Positions 49,000-57,744 of a stretch of 64,000 nucleotides of DNA are shown here, piece after piece (position 1 is the stretch's first letter; each line of letters begins with the position of its first letter). Below the pieces are notes generated by a model. That model worked only from the letters and a program-made list of their open reading frames with translations, was not told where the DNA came from and ran no database searches. The position numbers were made by a program, and so were the translations under genes. This stretch comes from Gp6-AA40 sp035711805 (GTDB lineage Bacteria; Acidobacteriota; Vicinamibacteria; Vicinamibacterales; UBA2999). Where the stretch lies: contig DASTBV010000147.1 in the NCBI GenBank assembly GCA_035711805.1, positions 62,001-126,000 on the forward strand. The letters are read 5' to 3'.

Positions 49000-49635
49000 G
49001 TGAGTGCGATGTTCAGGTCTTGGAAAGCGCTGGCGGCGATCGGCATCGCCGTGACCTTCGCCGGCTGCGGCGATCTGGCGACGCAGGGACGCTCGCCCTC
49101 GCAGCTGGTGATCCTGTCGCTGGCGGCGGCGCCGGGGGCGAACCCCAGCGAATTCGGCGCGAACCTGTTGTCGGATGTCGTCACCAACGTGCAGCGGACC
49201 GAGAACGGCGTGCAGGTCTCGTCGCCCACGATCTTCAATGACGTCGGTTCGGTCGAGTTCGGGCTGGTCTTGAAGGACCCGGGCAGTGATCCGGCCGCTC
49301 CGACGGCTCCCGGACCGCTCAACGCGGTCACGATCACACGCTATCGCGTCGTCTATCGGCGGGCCGACGGCCGCAATACCCCGGGCGTCGACGTGCCATT
49401 CCCGTTCGACTCCGGCGTGACCGTGACGGTGACGAGCGACGGCGGCTCGACCGGATTCGAAATCGTGCGCGGCTCCGCCAAGCTCGACGCGCCGCTGCGC
49501 GCGCTGAAAGACAACCCGGACATGATTTCCACAATCGCTGAAGTGACGTTCTACGGCCACGATCAGGCCGGCAACGATCTCAGCGCTACGGGGATGATTG
49601 GCATCAACTTCGCCAACTTCGCCGATCCCCAGTAA
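49000..49635 (+). CDS. Lipoprotein of unknown function downstream of pilQ
   Basis: A 211 aa predicted lipoprotein. A short signal sequence ends in the lipobox FAGCGD (Cys near residue 24 from GTG 49000). The mature part is beta-rich (SPTIFNDVGSVEFGLVLKDP, VTITRYRVVYRRADGR, ISTIAEVTFYGHDQAGNDLS). It follows pilQ with an AGGAGA Shine-Dalgarno, and a second lipoprotein follows 9 bases later. The pair may act in pilus biogenesis or surface exposure, but that is inferred from position. Confidence 0.75.
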   Translation: MSAMFRSWKALAAIGIAVTFAGCGDLATQGRSPSQLVILSLAAAPGANPSEFGANLLSDVVTNVQRTENGVQVSSPTIFNDVGSVEFGLVLKDPGSDPAAPTAPGPLNAVTITRYRVVYRRADGRNTPGVDVPFPFDSGVTVTVTSDGGSTGFEIVRGSAKLDAPLRALKDNPDMISTIAEVTFYGHDQAGNDLSATGMIGINFANFADPQ

Positions 49636-49641
49636 GAGGAC

Positions 49642-50379
49642 GTGATGCAGATCAGGACCGCTGGAATCCTGCGCGCGGGCGCCGCGCTGCTGATCGCCGG
49701 CAGCGTGGCAGCGTGCACCGAGTCTCAGGAGCCGCCATCGTTGACGGGGCCGTCAGGCTTGTCGCAGACGCTGACGCTCAGCGCCTCGCCGGATCGGATT
49801 GCGCACAACGGAAGCGCGCAATCTGTCGTCACGCTCACCATGCACGACGGTGCGGGGCAACCGCTGTCGGGTCAGCGCGTCAGCCTCGGCACATCGTCCG
49901 GCACGCTGTCTCATGCGGACGTGGTCACGGGAACGGACGGGCGCGCGGCATTTATCGTGACCGCGCCGGCCCTGTCTGTTCCTGCAGAAGACATCAGCGT
50001 GTTTGCAACGCCATTCGGTACCGATGCCGGTGCGGCGTTGACGCGCGTTCTGCGCATTGCCTTCACCGGTCCGAGCAACACGACGGCGCCACAGCCGGAG
50101 TTTGTTTTCTCGCCGGAAACACCCGTGGCCGGCGTTTCGACCGCGTTCGACGCCTCGGCGACGACGGACGAGGGCGTCCAGTGCGTGACCTGCACGTTTA
50201 CGTGGACGTTCCCGACAGAGACGGCGAGCGGAATGGGGGCGAATTACACGCTTCCAACGGGTCAGTTCCCGCAGGGTGGAACGTTTGTCGTCACGCTGAC
50301 CGTCCGGGACTCGACCGGCAGTGAATCCACGCTGCGGCGTGCCGTGACGTGGGACCCGCCGGCGCCCGAAGAAGAGTGA
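49642..50379 (+). CDS. Lipoprotein with Ig-like and PKD-like domains
   Basis: A 245 aa predicted lipoprotein: signal sequence and lipobox VAACTE. A bacterial Ig-like (Big-1-type) domain follows, about residues 40-135 (SPDRIAHNGSAQSVVTLTMH, GQPLSGQRVSLGTSSGTLSH). A PKD-like domain covers about 150-235 (PVAGVSTAFDASATTDEG, GTFVVTLTVRDSTGSE). The domains suggest an adhesive or cell-surface scaffold. GTG 49642 or ATG 49645 start. It ends the pilus transcription unit. Confidence 0.8.
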   Translation: MMQIRTAGILRAGAALLIAGSVAACTESQEPPSLTGPSGLSQTLTLSASPDRIAHNGSAQSVVTLTMHDGAGQPLSGQRVSLGTSSGTLSHADVVTGTDGRAAFIVTAPALSVPAEDISVFATPFGTDAGAALTRVLRIAFTGPSNTTAPQPEFVFSPETPVAGVSTAFDASATTDEGVQCVTCTFTWTFPTETASGMGANYTLPTGQFPQGGTFVVTLTVRDSTGSESTLRRAVTWDPPAPEEE

Positions 50380-50382
50380 TCA

Positions 50383-50402
50383 CTAGGGCACAATAGCCCT
50401 AG
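50383..50402 (+). promoter_or_regulatory. Perfect inverted repeat before pepP
   Basis: CTAGGGC (50383-50389) and GCCCTAG (50396-50402) are separated by ACAATA, 8 bases before the pepP ATG. CACAAT in the loop could serve as a -10 box, so the site might be an operator or a small terminator of the pilus operon. Confidence 0.4.
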
Positions 50403-50410
50403 GTTCCCAA

Positions 50411-51544
50411 ATGGCTGCGGCGACGTCATCCCAGCTTGATGTACGCCATGCGGCGATCCGCCGCGCGTTCGAGACGCTCGGTCTCGACGCGCTGATCGTC
50501 ACCGCGCCCGCCAATATCCGTTATCTGACGAACCACGCCGGCAGCGCGGGCACGCTTGTCGCCGCCACCGGCGCAATGCACCTCCTGGTGGACTTCCGGT
50601 ATCACGAGTCGGTGCGCCAGCTTCAGGCATCGGCGTCGGCGTGCCCGACACTCAGGCTGTGGCCCGTCGCGGCCAGCTACGACGAAGCCCTGCTGGAGTG
50701 CCTGGCGGAGACGGGCGTCACGACGGTCGGCTTCGAGGCCGCTCACCTGACGGTGGCCCGCCACGAGTGGCTCGTGCGAACGGCCGCGGCTCGAGGTGTG
50801 GCGGTGACACTCCGGCCCACGGAACGGGTTGTCGAGCAGGCGCGGGTTATCAAGGACGACGGTGAAGTGGCGATCTTGCGTGAAGCGGCGCGGCGCCTCA
50901 CACCTGTCGCCCGCGCGGCATTCGAAATGGTGCGTCCGGGCACGACCGAACGCGCCGTAGCGGCGCGGATCGAGTCGGCGATTCGGGAGGCCGGGTTCGA
51001 GCGGCCCGCGTTCGATACGATTGTCGCGTCGGGGCCGAACGCGGCCCTGCCGCACTATCGCGCCGGCGACCGCGTGCTCGAGCGGGGCGACGTGGTGGTG
51101 CTGGACTTTGGCGGTGTCTTGGACGGATACTGCAGCGACTTGACGCGGACGGTCGCAGTCGCGCCCCCGTCCGCGGAAGCGCACCGCGTGCACCAGGCGG
51201 TGCGCGAAGCGCAGCAGGCGGCGATCGACGCCGTCAGGCCGGGCATCGCGACCACGGATGTGGATCGGGCGGCCCGCAGCGTTCTCGAGGCACATGGACT
51301 GGGCGAGGCATTTGGCCACGGAACGGGCCATGGTCTCGGCCTCGACGTCCATGAGGAGCCGAGGGTCACGCGGCCGCGCGCCGATGTGGCGCCGGTGCCA
51401 CTTGAACCGGGGATGGTCTTTACGATCGAGCCGGGCGCGTACCTTCCCGGATGGGGGGGCGTGCGGATTGAAGACGATGTGCTGGTCACGGCCCGCGGAT
51501 GCGAGGTCCTCACATCGGTGCCATACGCTCTGATCCCAGACTGA
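50411..51544 (+). CDS. pepP: M24 family Xaa-Pro aminopeptidase
   Basis: A 377 aa metallo-aminopeptidase releasing N-terminal residues next to proline. N-terminal creatinase-like domain with LDALIVTAPANIRYLTNHAG; the C-terminal pita-bread domain has the metal ligands VVVLDFGGVLDGYCSDLTRT (Asp pair), FGHGTGHGLGLDVHEEP (His) and MVFTIEPGAYLP plus GVRIEDDVLV (Glu). Its stop overlaps accB by one base. In many bacteria efp sits between pepP and accB; here efp is missing. Confidence 0.92.
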   Translation: MAAATSSQLDVRHAAIRRAFETLGLDALIVTAPANIRYLTNHAGSAGTLVAATGAMHLLVDFRYHESVRQLQASASACPTLRLWPVAASYDEALLECLAETGVTTVGFEAAHLTVARHEWLVRTAAARGVAVTLRPTERVVEQARVIKDDGEVAILREAARRLTPVARAAFEMVRPGTTERAVAARIESAIREAGFERPAFDTIVASGPNAALPHYRAGDRVLERGDVVVLDFGGVLDGYCSDLTRTVAVAPPSAEAHRVHQAVREAQQAAIDAVRPGIATTDVDRAARSVLEAHGLGEAFGHGTGHGLGLDVHEEPRVTRPRADVAPVPLEPGMVFTIEPGAYLPGWGGVRIEDDVLVTARGCEVLTSVPYALIPD

Positions 51545-52029
51545 TGACCGTAGACGAGATCAAAGAGATTCTCGAACTGATGCGCGAGCACGAGCTCGCC
51601 GAGTTCGAACTGCAGCGAAACGGCGAAACACTTCGCCTGCGCAAGCACGCGCCCGCGCAGTGGACGGCGGCGATGCCCCCGCTCCCGGCCGTCGCCATGC
51701 AGGCGCCGGCCGCGGCGCCGCCCGCGGCGGCGCCGCCGCCGATCGCCGGCGAACCACCCGTGCTCGAACCGGCGAGCGAAGACGTCGACCTGGCGATCGT
51801 CAAGTCGCCCATCGTCGGCACCTTCTACCGGTCGTCGGAACCTGGAGCTCCGCCGTTTGTCGAAACCGGCCAGACGGTGCGCAAAGGGCAGGTTCTGTGC
51901 ATCATCGAAGCGATGAAGCTGATGAACGAGATCAACGCCGAATGCGACGGCGAGATCGTCAAGGTGTATGTCGAAAACGGTCAGGCCGTTCAGTACGGCG
52001 AGCGGCTGTTTGCGATAAGACCGAGTTAG
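51544..52029 (+). CDS. accB: Acetyl-CoA carboxylase biotin carboxyl carrier protein
   Basis: A 161 aa BCCP. The N-terminal part (MTVDEIKEILELMREHELAE) is followed by an Ala/Pro linker (about 45-75) and the biotinyl domain, with the biotinylation motif EAMKLMNEI at about residue 122. It carries CO2 from AccC to the carboxyltransferase in the first step of fatty acid synthesis. ATG at 51544 overlaps the pepP stop by one base. A word-repeat hairpin separates it from accC. Confidence 0.95.
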   Translation: MTVDEIKEILELMREHELAEFELQRNGETLRLRKHAPAQWTAAMPPLPAVAMQAPAAAPPAAAPPPIAGEPPVLEPASEDVDLAIVKSPIVGTFYRSSEPGAPPFVETGQTVRKGQVLCIIEAMKLMNEINAECDGEIVKVYVENGQAVQYGERLFAIRPS

Positions 52030-52057
52030 CTGTGATGCATCGTTCACTTCAGAGCAG

Positions 52058-52117
52058 CCACGGAGACACGAAGGCACGGAGATCGATCGGCTTCTCCGTG
52101 TCTTTGTGCCTTCGTGG
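52058..52117 (+). repeat. Word-repeat hairpin (CACGGAGA type) between accB and accC
   Basis: The left arm 52058-52082 contains three 8-base words of CACGGAGA type. The right arm 52093-52117 is the complementary set, with 21 of 25 bases pairing. It lies in the 100-base accB-accC gap and ends 12 bases before the accC ATG. Confidence 0.9.
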
Positions 52118-52129
52118 CCTGTGAGGCCG

Positions 52130-53500
52130 ATGTTTAAGAAAATACTCATCGCCAATCGCGGGGAAATCGCGCTGCGCGTCATTCACGCGTGCCGTGAGCT
52201 CGGTATCAAGACGGTGGCGGTCTACTCGGAGGCGGACGAGAACTCGCTCCACGTCCGGTTTGCCGACGAAGACGTCTGCATCGGGCCGCCGCGCAGCGCC
52301 GACAGCTACCTGAACGTGCCGGCGATCATCAGCGCCGCCGAGATTACCGGCGCCGACGCGATTCACCCCGGCTACGGCTTTCTGTCGGAGAGCGCCTACC
52401 TCGCCGAGGTCTGCCAGGCCTGCCACATCCGGTTCATCGGCCCCGATCCGAGCGTGATCAAGCTGCTCGGAGACAAGGCGCGCGCGCGCAAGGCGATGAA
52501 GAAGGCGGGCGTGCCGATGCTCCCGGGCAGCGAGGGGCCGGTGGAGAACGAAGAGCGGGCGCTGAAGGTGGCGCGTGATATCGGCTACCCGGTGATCATC
52601 AAGGCCGTCGCCGGCGGCGGCGGCCGGGGGATGCGTGTCGTGCGCGACCCCGAGGAACTCCCGCAGCTGCTGCGGATGGCGACGCGCGAAGCCGAGGCGG
52701 CGTTCGGCAACGGCGATGTCTATATCGAGAAATACCTGGACAACCCGCGCCACATCGAGTTCCAGATCATCGGCGACCATCACGGCAACCTCGTCCACCT
52801 CGGGGAACGGGAATGCTCGATTCAGCGGCGGCATCAGAAGCTGATCGAGGAATCGCCGTCGCCGGTGCTGAGCGAGAAGGTCCGCCGCAAGATGGGCAGC
52901 CTCGTCGTGGACGCCGCAAAAGCGGTGCAATACACGAACGCGGGCACGTTCGAGTTCCTGATGGACGCCGAAGGGAAGTTCTATTACATGGAGACGAATA
53001 CGCGTCTCCAGGTCGAGCATCCGGTGACCGAAATGGTGACCGGTATCGACATCGTCAAGGAACAGATCCGGATTGCCGCCGGCGAGCGCCTGTCGTTCCG
53101 GCAGAGCGACATCACCTTTACCGGCCACTCCATCGAGTGCCGCATCAACGCCGAAGACCCGGTGACCTTCGCGCCATCACCCGGATTGATCCACGCCTGG
53201 AGCGTGCCGGGCGGCCCGGGCGTCCGCATCGACACCTTCGCGCACGCGGAGTGCACGGTGTCGCCGTACTACGACTCGATGATTGCGAAGATCATCGTGC
53301 ACGGCCGCGATCGTCAGGAAGCCATCGCGCGGATGCGCCGCACGCTGGAAATGACCGTCATCGAAGGCATCAGCACATCCGTGCCGCTGCACATGAAGAT
53401 CCTCAACGACGCCGATTTTCAGGCCGGCCGGCTCGGCACCGGGTTCATGGACCGGTTCATGCCGGCGCCGAAGCAGAACAAACTGGCCGAGACGGCGTAA
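52130..53500 (+). CDS. accC: Acetyl-CoA carboxylase, biotin carboxylase subunit
   Basis: AccC carboxylates biotin on AccB with ATP and bicarbonate. A 456 aa protein beginning MFKKILIANRGEIALRVI. It has the ATP-grasp features IKAVAGGGGRGMRVV, HIEFQIIGDHHGN, ERECSIQRRHQKLIEESPSP, and METNTRLQVEHPVTEMVTGI. The biotin carboxylase C-terminal domain has GHSIECRINAEDP and SPYYDSMIAKIIVHG. The frame is open eight codons upstream of ATG 52130, but this ATG matches the family's start. It follows the word-repeat hairpin. Confidence 0.96.
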   Translation: MFKKILIANRGEIALRVIHACRELGIKTVAVYSEADENSLHVRFADEDVCIGPPRSADSYLNVPAIISAAEITGADAIHPGYGFLSESAYLAEVCQACHIRFIGPDPSVIKLLGDKARARKAMKKAGVPMLPGSEGPVENEERALKVARDIGYPVIIKAVAGGGGRGMRVVRDPEELPQLLRMATREAEAAFGNGDVYIEKYLDNPRHIEFQIIGDHHGNLVHLGERECSIQRRHQKLIEESPSPVLSEKVRRKMGSLVVDAAKAVQYTNAGTFEFLMDAEGKFYYMETNTRLQVEHPVTEMVTGIDIVKEQIRIAAGERLSFRQSDITFTGHSIECRINAEDPVTFAPSPGLIHAWSVPGGPGVRIDTFAHAECTVSPYYDSMIAKIIVHGRDRQEAIARMRRTLEMTVIEGISTSVPLHMKILNDADFQAGRLGTGFMDRFMPAPKQNKLAETA

Positions 53501-53529
53501 CCACCAGAACGCTTCTCACAACTCCGTAG

Positions 53530-53594
53530 CCACGGAGACACGAGGTCACGGAGAAGTTTGATCCACGAACCTCCGTGTTTTCGTGCCTCCGTGG
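53530..53594 (+). repeat. Word-repeat hairpin (CACGGAGA type) after accC
   Basis: The left arm 53530-53552 and right arm 53572-53594 pair at 19 of 23 positions, again with 8-base words of CACGGAGA type, closely similar to the element at 52058-52117. It fills the gap between convergent accC and the VWA gene and may terminate both. Confidence 0.9.
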
Positions 53595-53613
53595 CGGCGT
53601 GGATTGAAATGGT

Positions 53614-55596
53614 CTAGCGGACGCGGAACGGGACGCTGCGGGAAACCGGGTCGCCGCCGGCGCTCGATGATGCCTCGATCGACACCACGTAACGGCCGGC
53701 GGGAAGCTTCGTGAGCGGCAGCGGCGCTTCGAAGCGCAGGACGTCGCCGTTCTTCTTCAGCTCGTCGGACGAACGGGACACCGACGAAATCGTCGTCACC
53801 TCGCCCGCTTCGTTGCGGAGTGCGGCCCGCGCCTCCACCGTGTGCGGCCGGCCGCCCGTCGAGTCGTAGATTTCCGCGAACACGCTCACCCGGTCGCCGT
53901 CGCGGAACAACCGGACCGTCGTCGGTGCGCGGATGGCGAGCGCCTGCAGCGGATCGCCGGCTGGCAGGAACACGCCTTCCGGGTCGTTCGGCCCGCGGAG
54001 CGCCACGCCGCTCATGGCGAGTTCCTTTTTGCTGAAATCAGGCACGTCGAGGTCGTAGATGACGCTGCCGCCCCGCTGCGCGGTGCCGACGGCGATGCGA
54101 AGCTGGTAGCGTCCGGGCTGAAGATCGGTTTTCGTCAGGACGCGAAGCCCGGCTCGCTCTACGCCGGCTCGAGCGTCGGCCGGCACGGTGATGTTGCCCA
54201 GCTGCCGGATCTGCGGCAGCACTTTGGAGCGGACGTCGATTGGGACCAGGCGCACGTCGATTGAGCCCCGTAACCCGCCGTCCTGCTGTTCGACGAGGCC
54301 AAGGCGCTGCGGATCCATCTCGAGTGCGATCGCGACAGCCGCTGTTTTGCCGCGTCCCCTGAATGGCGCCGCAAAGGCGCGGAGAGTGACGCCCCCGACA
54401 GGCACCGGGCTCGCCAGCGCGGCGCCGACGCCCGGCGTGCGTTCCGGAGACGCGATGTTATCGCGGCCTTTGAAAGGTGCGATATAGCCATCCTTGGCCA
54501 GCACCTTGAGGCCGGGACGGTTGACTCGCACCTGCATCGGAACAAACCGACCGTCGTCTTTGTCTTGCGTCGAATTGAAGCCGAGCATGTAGTAGACGCT
54601 GTTCTCCTGCACGAGGCGCGTGAACGCGTTGCCGAAGGTGTTGGAGTTGAGGTGAGCGAAGCCACCCGTGGCGGCTGCGATCGAACGCATCTCCATCCTG
54701 GGCGCGAGTGCTTGACCCGCGGCCGCCTGCTGCACTTCGACCGAAGGGAGCGATTCGGCGGTTGCGTCGGGGCCTTCAACCTCGAGGCCGCCGGGATGGA
54801 TCGGATAGATCGCGATATTCCCGCGCGTGGCCGCGGTCATCGCTGCATGGGCGTCCTGTGCGGCGGGGCTCAGCGTCGTGCCCGAGTAGTCCTTGAAGTC
54901 GATGGCATCGAAGCCGATCGCTTCGGTGACGAGGACCATAGCCTTCCGGCGGCCGGGGGTCTTGATCAGGAATTCAGTGAGGTCCTTGAGGCGGCTCATG
55001 CGATTACGGGCCAGGAACGCAGCCGGCCCCGTTGGCGGGGCAAACGGCGAGGCCGACCCCGCAAAGACACGTTCATCCGGCGACCCCGCAAAACTATCGA
55101 TGCCCTTGATCAACAGGCGCCGGTTCGATGTGAAATCCTGGCCGGCGTTCGGGTGGGCCTTGTCCAGGAACATGATTGCCGCGCTGTCGCTCGGACCGAA
55201 GTGCTCGTCGAAAAACCTCCTCAGCTCGCGTTTGGCAAGCATGGCCAAAGCGGGACTGATGGAGTCGAACACGATCAAGTAGATGCGGCCGTCGCCTTCA
55301 TTCGCGACGACATCGGGATCCGCCAGATCCGGCAACTGCCGTTCGATTGGAATGTCGACCGCTTCAAACGTAGTGATGGGCTGCGGAACGCCCCGTTCAG
55401 TGAGTTCGAAGTCCTCGATCGTCAGGCCGCGCACCGGATTGCCTTCTTCGTCGGTAACGACAGCATCGACCTGAATCGCGCGGACCCCTGCCCGGAAGGT
55501 GGCAACCGGCTCCTGCGGCGGCTGCCGGACGGGCGCCTGGGCCAGGCCGGCGATCGGAGCCAGTGCCGCGATGAGGGACAGACACAGCCTGCGCAT
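53614..55596 (-). CDS. VWFA-related acidobacterial domain protein
   Basis: A 660 aa exported protein. The signal peptide is MRRLCLSLIAALAPIAGLAQ. The N-terminal part has TFRAGVRAIQVDAVVTDEEG and the GLTIEDFELTERGVPQPI motif of the TIGR03436 family. A VWA-like domain (GRIYLIVFDSISPALAMLA with the metal-site DxSxS replaced by DSISPA, then KAMVLVTEAIGFDAID) follows, and the C-terminal half is beta-rich. The family is expanded in Acidobacteriota and uncharacterised. ATG 55596 is chosen because it begins the signal peptide; the longer frame is a shadow. Confidence 0.85.
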   Translation of the reverse strand: MRRLCLSLIAALAPIAGLAQAPVRQPPQEPVATFRAGVRAIQVDAVVTDEEGNPVRGLTIEDFELTERGVPQPITTFEAVDIPIERQLPDLADPDVVANEGDGRIYLIVFDSISPALAMLAKRELRRFFDEHFGPSDSAAIMFLDKAHPNAGQDFTSNRRLLIKGIDSFAGSPDERVFAGSASPFAPPTGPAAFLARNRMSRLKDLTEFLIKTPGRRKAMVLVTEAIGFDAIDFKDYSGTTLSPAAQDAHAAMTAATRGNIAIYPIHPGGLEVEGPDATAESLPSVEVQQAAAGQALAPRMEMRSIAAATGGFAHLNSNTFGNAFTRLVQENSVYYMLGFNSTQDKDDGRFVPMQVRVNRPGLKVLAKDGYIAPFKGRDNIASPERTPGVGAALASPVPVGGVTLRAFAAPFRGRGKTAAVAIALEMDPQRLGLVEQQDGGLRGSIDVRLVPIDVRSKVLPQIRQLGNITVPADARAGVERAGLRVLTKTDLQPGRYQLRIAVGTAQRGGSVIYDLDVPDFSKKELAMSGVALRGPNDPEGVFLPAGDPLQALAIRAPTTVRLFRDGDRVSVFAEIYDSTGGRPHTVEARAALRNEAGEVTTISSVSRSSDELKKNGDVLRFEAPLPLTKLPAGRYVVSIEASSSAGGDPVSRSVPFRVR

Positions 55597-55625
55597 GATG
55601 GTTGCGGCTATTGTACCGACGAACG

Positions 55626-56255
55626 ATGACCACGGACCTTTCCGTTCTCCATGCGATCGTGGACGTCCACGTGGCGACCGGTGCCGGCTGGAAACCGACA
55701 GAGTTGGCGCGGGCGTTTCTCGACGGCGGCGCACGTCTCCTTCAGCTACGCGCCAAGGATCTGCCGTCCGGCGCTTTTCTCGACCTGAGCGACGCGGTGG
55801 TCGCGCTGGCCGGCGAATACGAGGCGCGGATCATCGTGAACGATCGCGTCGATGTGGCGCGTTTATCGGGTGCGGCCGGAGTACACATCGGACAGGAGGA
55901 TCTTTCACCGGCGGCTGCGCGCGCACAGCTCGGCCCGGCGGCGATTATCGGCTTCTCGACGCACACCGTGGCCCAGGTCGAAGGGGCGCTGACCGAGCCA
56001 ATCTCCTACATCGCCGTTGGGCCTGTGTTTGGAACGGCGACGAAGGACACGGGCTACAGCGCGGTAGGACTCGACCTCGTTTCCGCGGCCGCGCATCTGG
56101 CCGGATCGGTCCCGATCGTCGCGATTGGAGGTGTGAAGCTCGAGAATGCGCGAGCGGCGATCGACGCCGGCGCCTCGTCGGTCGCGGTGATCTCGGACCT
56201 ACTGGTTGGCGATCCTGTTGAAAGAGTGAAGGCGTTTTTGCGAATCCTTCGTTGA
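55626..56255 (+). CDS. thiE: Thiamine phosphate synthase
   Basis: A 209 aa ThiE joining hydroxymethylpyrimidine pyrophosphate and thiazole phosphate. The motifs are RLLQLRAKDLPSGAF, RIIVNDRVDVARLSGAAGVHIGQEDLS (in two blocks), IIGFSTHTVAQVEGAL, YIAVGPVFGTATK and VAIGGVKLENA. It keeps the HIGQEDL and QLRAKD residues, so it is the better ThiE candidate of the two in the window. ATG 55626 follows the divergent VWA gene. It ends just before livF on the other strand. Confidence 0.92.
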   Translation: MTTDLSVLHAIVDVHVATGAGWKPTELARAFLDGGARLLQLRAKDLPSGAFLDLSDAVVALAGEYEARIIVNDRVDVARLSGAAGVHIGQEDLSPAAARAQLGPAAIIGFSTHTVAQVEGALTEPISYIAVGPVFGTATKDTGYSAVGLDLVSAAAHLAGSVPIVAIGGVKLENARAAIDAGASSVAVISDLLVGDPVERVKAFLRILR

Positions 56256-56960
56256 CTATTCACCCAGGTACGCCTCGCGGATCCTCGGATCCCCGGCAAT
56301 GGAGGCGGCGCTGCCTTCGAGCGTGACGGCGCCGGTCTCGAGGACGTAGCCGCGATCCGAATGCTTGAGGGCCGCGTTCGCGTTCTGCTCGACGAGCAGC
56401 ACGGTCGTCCCGGTGGCCTTGATCTGGTCGATCGTCGCGAAGATCGTATGGCAGACGATAGGGGCGAGGCCGAGGGACGGTTCGTCGAGCAGCAGCAGCT
56501 TCGGCCGCGACATCAGCGCCCGTGCGATTGCCAGCATCTGCTGCTCCCCGCCGGACAAGGTGCCCGACCGCTGCTTCACGCGCTCGCGCAGCCGCGGGAA
56601 CAGGGTGAAACTTCGTTCGATGTCGTCCCGGATCTGTGCCTGATTGCGGACCCGATACGCGCCCATTTCGAGATTCTCGAGCACCGTCAGGTTGGCGAAG
56701 ATCCCGCGGCCTTCCGGCGCCATTGAGATGCCGCGCCCGACGAGCTGGTGAGCGGGAAGGCCGGCGATGTCCGCGCCCTCGAAGCGGATTCGGCCGCTGC
56801 GCGGCGCGAGCAGGCCCGTGATTGCGCGCAGGGTGGTCGACTTGCCCGCGCCGTTGGCGCCAATCAGAGTGACGACCTCGCCCGCCTCGACGCGCAGCGA
56901 CACGTCGCGGAGCGCGTGAATTCCGCCGTAGTAGACGTTGACGTTCTCGAGCGTCAGCAT
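56256..56960 (-). CDS. livF: Branched-chain amino acid ABC transporter ATP-binding protein LivF
   Basis: A 234 aa ABC ATPase. Walker A GANGAGKSTTLRAI, signature TLSGGEQQMLAIARALM, Walker B KLLLLDEPSLGLAP, then the H-loop region VLLVEQNANAAL. The LSGGEQQM form and QNANAAL are typical of LivF. It is the last gene of the operon SBP-livH-livM-livG-livF, 13 bases after livG. Confidence 0.93.
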   Translation of the reverse strand: MLTLENVNVYYGGIHALRDVSLRVEAGEVVTLIGANGAGKSTTLRAITGLLAPRSGRIRFEGADIAGLPAHQLVGRGISMAPEGRGIFANLTVLENLEMGAYRVRNQAQIRDDIERSFTLFPRLRERVKQRSGTLSGGEQQMLAIARALMSRPKLLLLDEPSLGLAPIVCHTIFATIDQIKATGTTVLLVEQNANAALKHSDRGYVLETGAVTLEGSAASIAGDPRIREAYLGE

Positions 56961-56973
56961 CGCTCGTCCGCCC

Positions 56974-57744
56974 TCAGGCGCCCCCCAGGTACGCTTCGAT
57001 CACCTTGGGGTTCTTCTGAATCTCAGCCGGCGGCCCGATAGCGATCGTCTCGCCGTAGTCGATGACGTGGACCGTCTCGCAGACCCCCATGACCACCTTC
57101 ATGTTGTGCTCGACGAGCAGGATCGTCAGCGCGAACTCGTCCCGCAACCGCCGGATCACGCGCATGAGATCGAGCGCCTCTTGCGGATTCATGCCGGCCG
57201 CCGGTTCGTCGAGCAAGAGCAGTTGCGGGTCGGTCGCCAGCGCGCGGGCGATCTCGAGCCGGCGCTGACTGCCGTAGGGGAGGCTGATGGCTGTCTCGTC
57301 GGCCAGGCGCTGAAGATCGAAGAGCTCGAGCAGCGCCATCGATCGGGCCCGGATTTCGCGTTCTTCCTCGTGATGACGCGATGTACCCAGGACCGCGTCG
57401 GCGAATGTCTGCCGGCTGCGGAGGTGCCGCGCGGCCATCACGTTTTCGAGCACGCTCAGATCGGGAAACAGACGGATGTTCTGGAACGTGCGCGCGATGC
57501 CGAGGCGCGTGATCTCGTGCGGCTTGCGGCCCTCGATGCGAGCCCCCTCGAAGAGCATGTCGCCGTCGGTCGGGTCGTAGACACCGGTGAGCAGGTTGAA
57601 GACGGTCGTCTTTCCGGCGCCGTTGGGGCCGATCAGTCCGTACAAGGCCCCGCGCTCCACCTTCATGGTGAGCGTCTTGACGGCCGTCAGCCCGCCGAAT
57701 CGTTTGGTGACTGCACGTGTCTCCAGCAGGGCAGTGGTCATCAC
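56974..57744 (-). CDS. livG: Branched-chain amino acid ABC transporter ATP-binding protein LivG
   Basis: A 256 aa ABC ATPase. Walker A GPNGAGKTTVFNLLTGV, the divergent signature LPYGSQRRLEIARALA that characterises LivG, Walker B LLLLDEPAAGMNP, and VEHNMKVVMGVCETVHV. The TITRLGIARTFQNIRLFP-like segment is also typical. It overlaps the end of livM by four bases. Confidence 0.93.
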   Translation of the reverse strand: MMTTALLETRAVTKRFGGLTAVKTLTMKVERGALYGLIGPNGAGKTTVFNLLTGVYDPTDGDMLFEGARIEGRKPHEITRLGIARTFQNIRLFPDLSVLENVMAARHLRSRQTFADAVLGTSRHHEEEREIRARSMALLELFDLQRLADETAISLPYGSQRRLEIARALATDPQLLLLDEPAAGMNPQEALDLMRVIRRLRDEFALTILLVEHNMKVVMGVCETVHVIDYGETIAIGPPAEIQKNPKVIEAYLGGA

